Positions 25,901-34,900 of a stretch of DNA of 64,000 nt are shown piece after piece. The position numbers and the translations under genes are program-made. The notes below the pieces were generated by a model. That model was not told the DNA's origin. It was given only the letters and a program-made list of their open reading frames with translations, and did not search any database. Each line of letters opens with the position of its first letter. Position 1 is the stretch's first letter. The stretch comes from Micrasema longulum (taxonomy: Eukaryota > Arthropoda > Insecta > Trichoptera > Brachycentridae): assembly GCA_022494885.1 (NCBI GenBank), contig JAGVSM010000896.1, forward strand, positions 1-64,000, read 5' to 3'.

Positions 25901-28900
25901 ATTTTGTAAAGTAAGAGTTATTTTAGGAATTAATCAGTCACCATACTGTCAAAATAGAACTTAAATCAAGGCATTTTATTTATGCAATAAAATCATTCAT
26001 TTGATTTATTTTAATACCCGCATACCAAATGCACATATTGTGTTATGGTGGATATATGTATTTCGATAATATACCTATATCAATTAATATTCTACAGTTT
26101 GTAAAATTTAACAAAATTATAATACCTTTGCGATAAACAGATTTGATGTATTTTTATAGACCAATTTTGTCCGCAGTGGATATAAATTTATTTATAATTA
26201 TACTTATGAATAAGTACTCGTAGAATCAACAAGGAATATCTAAATTAGGCGTGTACTAATATTATTTTACTCCTTTAATATATTTATGTAGAATCCTATT
26301 TTTAAGCATTTTAGTCATCATTTTATTTATAATTTAGTGTCGTTACATTGGTTAACATTGTAATATTCAATTAATTTCTCTTAATTTAAATTTCACAACT
26401 GACTTCTCACACCATCATTTGAGTAAGTTATTTTATAGACACATCTTCTTTTTGATAACGTAGACTTTTTTTATTGATAAAAGCTAGTTTAAACTGGGTA
26501 ATCCCTGGCTATCTTATACATTGTACCATATTTCATGGTATTTTTCTCATACATTCACTTAACTTGACCAAAACATCGCAAATATATATATAGTGTTCTC
26601 TTAGGCGTATTCGCCGAGGTTTTTCTTTGTCTCAAATACTTTTCCAAGAGTTACTAATAACACGGAATCACAACACAACAAAACTCGATCAATTACAAAA
26701 TGGCTGTGAAAAATAAACAAGTAATATCATTCGATAAATGATGTATCACACAAATGTTCGTTCTCATAGAATAATTATTGTAAACCTTATCATCAATAGT
26801 TTTTATCAAAACATGTCACATTTTAAACTATTCCTAACAGTTTAATTCAAACATGAGTTTTATATAATGTACTCCAATGTTATCCATTATGTTATCCATT
26901 ATGATAAAAGTAGTGAAAAAAATCATTAAAATTATGTTTCAAAGTGCCTTTGCTTTCAAAATTTTAATTTAATAGGTTGTAATTGTTCATTGGTAATGAT
27001 TACTTTATTTTTTACTTTACAAATTTCAGAAATTGATCGAATAAAAAAAGTTGACTTTATTATTTGGAAAATAATTGATCTAGTTTAAGAATTAATCGTT
27101 AGGAAGCAGAAAGTGTGTGGATGTGATGTGATGCGTGTGCGTGTGTGGTGTGTGTTTAGTAAATATTACTTGCATGCACAACGTACACTGTTGGGTTTAC
27201 GCTGCAACCAGATACCCACTTTAGCCATCTGCGCCTGGATCGCTTGGCTCTGTAGGCCTTTCACGGCGGCTTCGGCTGATGCGACGGTGTCGAAATCCAC
27301 GAACCCGTAACCTGCCGACAACAGAACAAACTCCCGAGTTACACTACATGGAAATACACACAAAGCTATATCAATAAAAAAACAATTACCGTTATTGTAC
27401 CAATGTTTTTCGTTAGGTGCCAATTTTGTTTGTTTATAATAACTATTAAATAATGTTAACATATCTTCGCGTTAAGGAAACAATGTTCTCTGTGGATTCA
27501 CAATTTTTTTGAGACATAAAAAGTTTGAAATGATGACATTATTTTATCCAATATTTTTTATCAAAATTGTCTTAATAAAGTTATTGATAATTAAGGAATA
27601 ATTTTGTTTTTTTTTTAAATTTTGATGCAGATAACACCCCATTGGTAAAAAAACATATTTTTTTTTAGATATAACCTTTTTTCCCCAACGCTACGATATT
27701 ACAACAGACATGAAGAATATTTTACAGAAGGGAATATTGAAGTCCAGGCATGCACAGGGCTTATGAACTGCCATTGGCTGGTTAGTACCTACAATAAAAT
27801 ATTTTTACTCGACAGTATTTCAGAAGTCCTTTTTAATTATTTTTTTTTTTTAATAAATGTGATATTTCCCTATTACGTCGTCAAATGTATTAAAATAAAA
27901 TGTGTATCCATAAACTGTCACCAATTAAAAACCCTAAGGCATAGAATTAATTATAAGTCCAATTCCTCATATCAATAAAATAATCAGTTTTTTCGTCGTC
28001 CTGTAACAAAAATGACTTATGCGGTGTTGTTAGCAAAGCGACGATATTTGAAGCAAAGCCAAAGATTATTATTTGTGTATTCCACTTTTGAAACAAAGTC
28101 TTTATTTTGAAGTTTTCGGTGTGATAGTTTGAACAGCTGTTTTGAAGGTGCTATCTTTTTTAGAACCAATATTAATTATTGTAATTTTTTTTATGCAGGT
28201 ACATATATCAAAACCTTTTCTATTATTTTTGGTTTTACATTGAATATAAAAAAAAGGTACCTACTACTTAATAATCTAATTTAGCTCTCGTTAAGCTTTA
28301 AAGCCTACGTTTATTTAATTAGTTATTTCATAGTTAGAAGGTATGGTTAAAAAAATACTGTATTCAAACTAAACTCAAATTAGTGAAAGATCTAGATTTC
28401 TTGTGCAGTTCATTTTTACACTTAAATAAAAAATAATTAAATCACAAGTTACGTAAACATAACTTATAAGATTTAATTTAATTCTAATTAAGTAAACGAC
28501 TTACGTACCACGGTAACTTTTAACATAGTAAGTTATAAGACAGTTTTTTCAGAGAGAGTTTTTACGGGTGAAAGTATTTCCAGAATCAATGAGGAAGTTC
28601 GGTGTGTTTTTTTATTTGTTAATACAACTAAGCCAAAATTAAAAAAAAAATATTATCAGCGCTATGATTTTTTAAAGTTTTGTATTTTTGAAATTACTCC
28701 GCGTGTGACGTCTCAAGTTCTCTTCCGCTTGGTCCGCTGACGGCAAGAAAATGGAAATCTTTCACAACTCTCTTATTATTCCTTGATTCATATGAACTAA
28801 TGGCGTCTTTCAAAGTAGTTCGTTTTTACGTATATTTACAAGAAATTTATTTTACCACTGAATGCTCTAATCTCTAATTTTTACTGCGCGTAAGAAAACA

Positions 28901-31900
28901 TTTTTTGAATCCTGAAGGGCTGAAATTCCTCATTGAACAAGTTTTTAAAAGTTGGAAAATATCCTATTTTTAAATCATTTTTAGATCTTTCACTCTCTGA
29001 GTATAGTTGAATTCGTGATAATAGATAAGAAATATCGAATGAGTAGAATTTTTTCAGGTTTTCGTGTTTTTGTCAGATGTTATTCTTAAAAACAAAATGG
29101 TTGCCATAAACACGACAACCTGAAAATCTATCCTCGATTTTTAGTACCCATTCAGGCTAGTTCAGCCTCTAGATACTCAGGAAGTGTAGCAAAATAACCC
29201 AGAAATATTTTAAATGTGCACCTAACTGCTCCTCATTAATCAAAGCAGACATTGGACATACGTTCAATATATCTCCGCTACAGTTCGTTTTTCTCCAACA
29301 GGCCAAAACACAAATCTGCAGATACAGGACTCTGAAGTTTTTTTTAACGAAATAAGCATAAATAATGACCACAACTTGAGACAAAATCCGTTAAAAAACA
29401 AATTAAACAATTTAAAAAAAATATTTTTTATTTTAATTTTATTAATAAAGGCTTTCTCAGAACTCATGTACACTTACCCAATTTCATTTAAAATGGTCTG
29501 TTAGATAAAATTTAACTAAAATGACGATATGTAAATGGAATAGAAAAGGTTAATTCCAAAAATTTTGTTCTTGCTAAAACGCCAGAAACGGTGACGACAT
29601 GCGTATGACGTCACAGTAACCAATGTAAGTAAGGTAAATTTAATCATGTGTTTGCGAAAAACGGCGAGTGGTAATTTAAAAAAAATATGGAATTTTTGTA
29701 AGACGAATATTATTAAAAAAAAAACACTTTAACCTTTTGCACTTCGTTTGCGACAATACGTCGCTATAGTATGGTAATTGAAATATTTAATTGTCGGGAA
29801 AAAAAAAACATTTTTCTAAATGTTATTAAATAATTGTATATAACCACTAACCGACTTTTCTAGGTTTACCGGTTTCGAAACGTACCCATCTCTTCGTCAG
29901 GACACCGATTAAACTAACATCGGTAAGTGATTATATGCAAGTATTAAATAACATTTAGTAAAAATTTTGACCACAAAGTTAATGCTTTAAACAGTAATAA
30001 TAATAAAAACGTGTTTGTCCAAATTTTTGTAGACAAGGTCTGGATTCAACTCCTTGGGGAGCTGTTAACATTAACATATTACAACAGAGATGAAGAAAAT
30101 TGAAGAGAAGGTAATATAGAAGTCTAGGCATCTACAGGGCTTATGACCTGTCATCAAAATAAATTTTTTAGGCGTTGCCTAGTATGTAGGTGAAATAATT
30201 CAATTAGATTAATCTCAGCTCTTAAACTTCACAAACATCAACAGATGAAAGAGTTGAAGGAATATAGATGTTCAAATATGGGCAGAATGGTGAATGTTAC
30301 ACAGTGTGTAAAGTGGCCACTTAAACCAGCCAATGACCGGTCATAAGCCTTGTAGATGCCTAGACTTCTATATTACCTTCTCTTAAATGTTCTTCGTCTC
30401 GGTTGTAATATTTTAATATTAAATTTAAAATAATTAATATTATAAATACACTAACATTTTTGTTTGACTTTGCATAAGTGATCTGGAGTTGCTAATATGT
30501 CATACCAAAAATAGTTTGAAGGGCAGAGGGTTAAATTAATTAATGAAGAGCGTACTATTTAATTACCAATATTCGTCACTTGTAATAAAACCCTATTGGT
30601 GTTATGGGTATTAGTAGGTACACAGAGATGTGATGGCGGGGCGGTGTGTTAAAAAATAATTAATTTTCTGAGTTATTTCAACATTCCTTCGCTCTCGCGT
30701 TAATAAATATGTTTACCTTTACATTTATTTGTATTCTTGTCGAGTATGGCTTTAGTAGAAATGATGGTCCCATATCTGTAAACACACAAAAAACATATTA
30801 ATTTCAAAGCAGATAATGAAGACAAATTCTAAAAGAACAATGGGAGAGTTATGACTTAAGAAAGTAAGTACAAAAACACCTTTACTGCACCATGCATTTC
30901 GTCAAAGGCTTAAGTTAAATGGGTCCTTAGAGTAATAACACGCTACTATCTTACAGGGGCGAACCGTGTATAGAAGTGATTATGCGCAGCTTACCATTAT
31001 ACTTGACTAACCATAATAATGTTTTATTGTAACTTTATTTACAGAAAAACAAATAAATAATTACCATTTATTTTAAATCATTTCCACCGTTTGTATTTTT
31101 ATCCTAATATGAATATAAATATTGATAAAGCGCGCTCAACGGGTGCCCGAGCGCCTGCGGTGAGCCAAGAAACTAGCCGATTCCAGCTTATTTTTTCATA
31201 CAAATAAGTAAACTGTATTTTGAATGTCTTAATCCCAGTAAGGGTTTTTTCTCCTAGATTAAACTTGCAGATTACAAAATTATTTGAAGATTCTGATTTG
31301 GAAAACAGTATTTAAAACATTGTTTCTTAAGGGCTATTTTTCTTTGAGATGGTACTTTTGACATAAGACCATAATTACTTTCATGCATCATATTGCAGGA
31401 CATATAGCGCTCGACGCGGCCTTTTTTAGCACTTTTAATTTTTAGAACAATTCGGCCAGTTGATATTTTAATTGAATACCTAATATCGACTGAATTCATA
31501 GTGGTATTTTTTATTTATTTTTTAATGAGTTATGTATTAAGATAATGGATAATATATCTATATAATATAATATATCACGAAGTTACATAGTTTGAGTTGA
31601 TTTCATGGATGAGAGTTGTTGTATCACACAGAACCACAGAAAAATATCAATTTATAGTATATATTACTCACATTATATTATGTACCTTCTATGTAGGTAC
31701 AAATATAAGATTTTTTTATAGCTTACCTGTAAATAAAATCACCATTCGCCACTGCTACGTTATTAGATAGACATTAGACACTCTATTGAGTCACCCATAT
31801 CAAAACACATTCTCAATATGTAACAAAAAAAAATTAAAAAAATGTTCATTTATCTGAAGATTGCGAAATGTAATAGATGGAAAGAGTAGTGTTCTTATAT

Positions 31901-34900
31901 ATAAAACAATAATATGTCTACACATAAATTACTGTTCTTCTATTCTTGTTTTATGTAATGAAGGATAAATTAAAAATATACAAATTCTTCAAAATAAGGC
32001 GAAGACGATTATACTCATAAGAAATATCTATTCTAATGTAGAAATAATGCACAAAGAAACTGGCTTGCTCAAATTAATTTGCAGCAAATTAAAGTAGCAA
32101 TTTTTATACATACAATAATTAAGGGGATGAATAAAATAAAAACAATAATAAAATTTAACCAATGCCATACATATGAAACAAGCGATAAAAAAAGATAATA
32201 TTACCAATGAGGAGAAAAACAGAATTTCAAAACTCATTGTACAGGGGATTGAAGCTGTACAATGAGTTACCAGAAGAAATAGAAAAGATCGAAATATTTA
32301 AAATTAATTTGAAAAAAAATGTTACTGAGAAATTTTGATAAAAAATTGTAATGAGAAAAACCATTTTATGATTATTATTTTTCTGCGAGGCGTCACGTCT
32401 GATTTCGACGAAAGTCCGTTAGAGAATGAATGCAAGAGAGACAATTACCCACGAATTGACATGCTATCAACTACGTAATAACTTGTCTAGTTAATTATAC
32501 GTCATTCTTAAATAACAAAACAAAATTCACATTGTACACTTTTTTTAAATATTTTTTTTTTTTAAAACATATTCATCATCACCATTACCTTTTCCACACC
32601 CAGTGGTGAATAGGGCACTGAATTTGTAAACCAAATACAACGTATTTCATCCTACGCTTCAGCTGACAGTCCAGAAACAATGAAATATTGTAGTTTAAAC
32701 AACCTTACTAATAATAATTTCAGATTTATGAATTTTAAATTAAACATTCTAATTGACTAGCTAAACTATAAAGAGGGAATTTTCCGACTTAGTGCTGCTT
32801 TTTAAGTTATTAAATAATGTTCTTGACAGTCCAAAACTTGTGTGAATTTTTATGTGAGACAGCGTGGGACGAGACAAAATACTTTTTTGCTGTTGATTTG
32901 CATAGTTCAAACTATGCTAAATACTCACCTATTTTACGGCTCAACATGTTAGCGAACAAACATGGAAACATAGATTTATTTCATTTATCTTTATACAAAT
33001 TAAAATCGTTACTTTTTAATCACTTCTTTTCTAAATCATAAAAATGTACGTGTTATACTAGATTTACTGTTTATACTATGATACATCGCCTCTGTTACTT
33101 CAATAATTTTTATATTTAAACTCTTTATTTATTGTTAATTTGCTGCATACCTATGTTATAAATTCTTATTTAATTTTCCTTTCTTATTTATTTATTTTAT
33201 GTATTTGTATTTCCTAAATTTATGTATAGGAGTTTTGTTTCATTATAATTGTTTTTCAATATTATTTTATACTTTGTCAAAGGCGTAAGCCGTCAAAATA
33301 AATAAATAATATAGGTAAAGTTTTATCTAACTTTCAGTGTTACGGGAAATTGGATGCAAAAAAGTTTTCTTACACGCGGTGAACATTAGATCATTTAATT
33401 GTAAGGCAAAATTTCTCGAAAACATACGAAAACAATAACAAAAGGATTTTAATAAAAACTTACTACTTTGAACTACGTCACGAGTTATTGTGAATCAACC
33501 AACGAAATCGTTGTGATAAATTTCTGGTTTACGGGAAGCCAATTCACTTATCAACAGAACTCACCGTAGAGAACTTGTAACGTCACACGCGGAGTAATTT
33601 CAAAAAATCATAGCGCTGATAATACGATCCATAAAAATGTATACTCTTTTAAATTGTCATAGTTTGATAGTGTATCATAGTATGTCATAGTTTTATATAC
33701 GTCAATGGTGACAAATTTAAAAACTCCTCTTTAATAATACTCCTCTTTGATAATTTGAATAATTTGAGAGTTCATTTAAATAATAAACAAAATGGTTTAA
33801 TTTGCCCTAATTTCTATTTTATCAACAAAAAGTGTTTTTATTACAAGTCGGTAATTTTGAAAAACGATTGCGGAAATCTGGGCATCAAGAGGGCTCATGA
33901 TCTGTCATCAGCTGTTTTAGCGATTACTTAATAAATTCATTTTTTTTTTTTTAAATTCAGTACAGTTCGTTCGAATGTTAAAAGATACTATTTTAACGTG
34001 TTAGTTAGTGTCGGTGAATCAAGTAAGCATACATGTTTACTTTTGTAAGCACGCACATTTGAATGATAATTAAGAAAACTCATTGTTACGCACACATAAG
34101 TATTTTTTTTAAAAGACTACAGAGAAAACGAATATTTTACTGTTTTTTTTTTCTATTTCTTGTACTAAAACAACAAAAGTTGAGTAAAATCACAATTTAA
34201 AGGGGTCTTTTCAAGTTTTTTCAAAATTATTTTTATTTTTAAATACGCAAAAAATTACGATGATAACAGTAGTAATATTTTTTCGTGTGACGTCGGATAA
34301 ATTTTCCAGGAAGGTTTTAAATACGCGTATTTTGAATCATTCGAAAACGAGACGTTTCGCGCCCTGTAGGACAAACGACACGTATAACGTTTTGGGGCCA
34401 AACTTGTACGCAATGTTTATTAGAAGCGCAGTCAGCGGTCATAACGCGTGACGTCAAAATGACGTGTGCCAACTGCGGGCCGTTTTGTATGTGCCCATTT
34501 TTAAAACTGAAAATTATAATTGAAAACTTGTTCGAATCGTAAAAACCCGGTCAAAATATATATTATATTTTAAACGCTATTTCCGGCTTGTAAAAATACC
34601 CTATTGTTGTCGTCTCACCAGGAATCGAAGCCGAAAACGCCATAAGTGGGGCAAGCTTTTTGCCCACTGCACCGCGGCACGGGGCGGCCATTTTGTTGTC
34701 GTTTCTTTTTAGTGGGTAGATGTTATTTGCTTTCATTGGAATTATTCCAAAATGAGGTCCAGAGTAACGAGTTAAAAGGTAAAGTTATCTGACCTTATAA
34801 CACGATCCTGGCAGAACTCCAAAAGGAATTTCAAAGCTAGTCACGTTTAATTGTTTTAATTCGGATCCCTTAAGGCCATGCTTACCTAACATGGAGTCAG

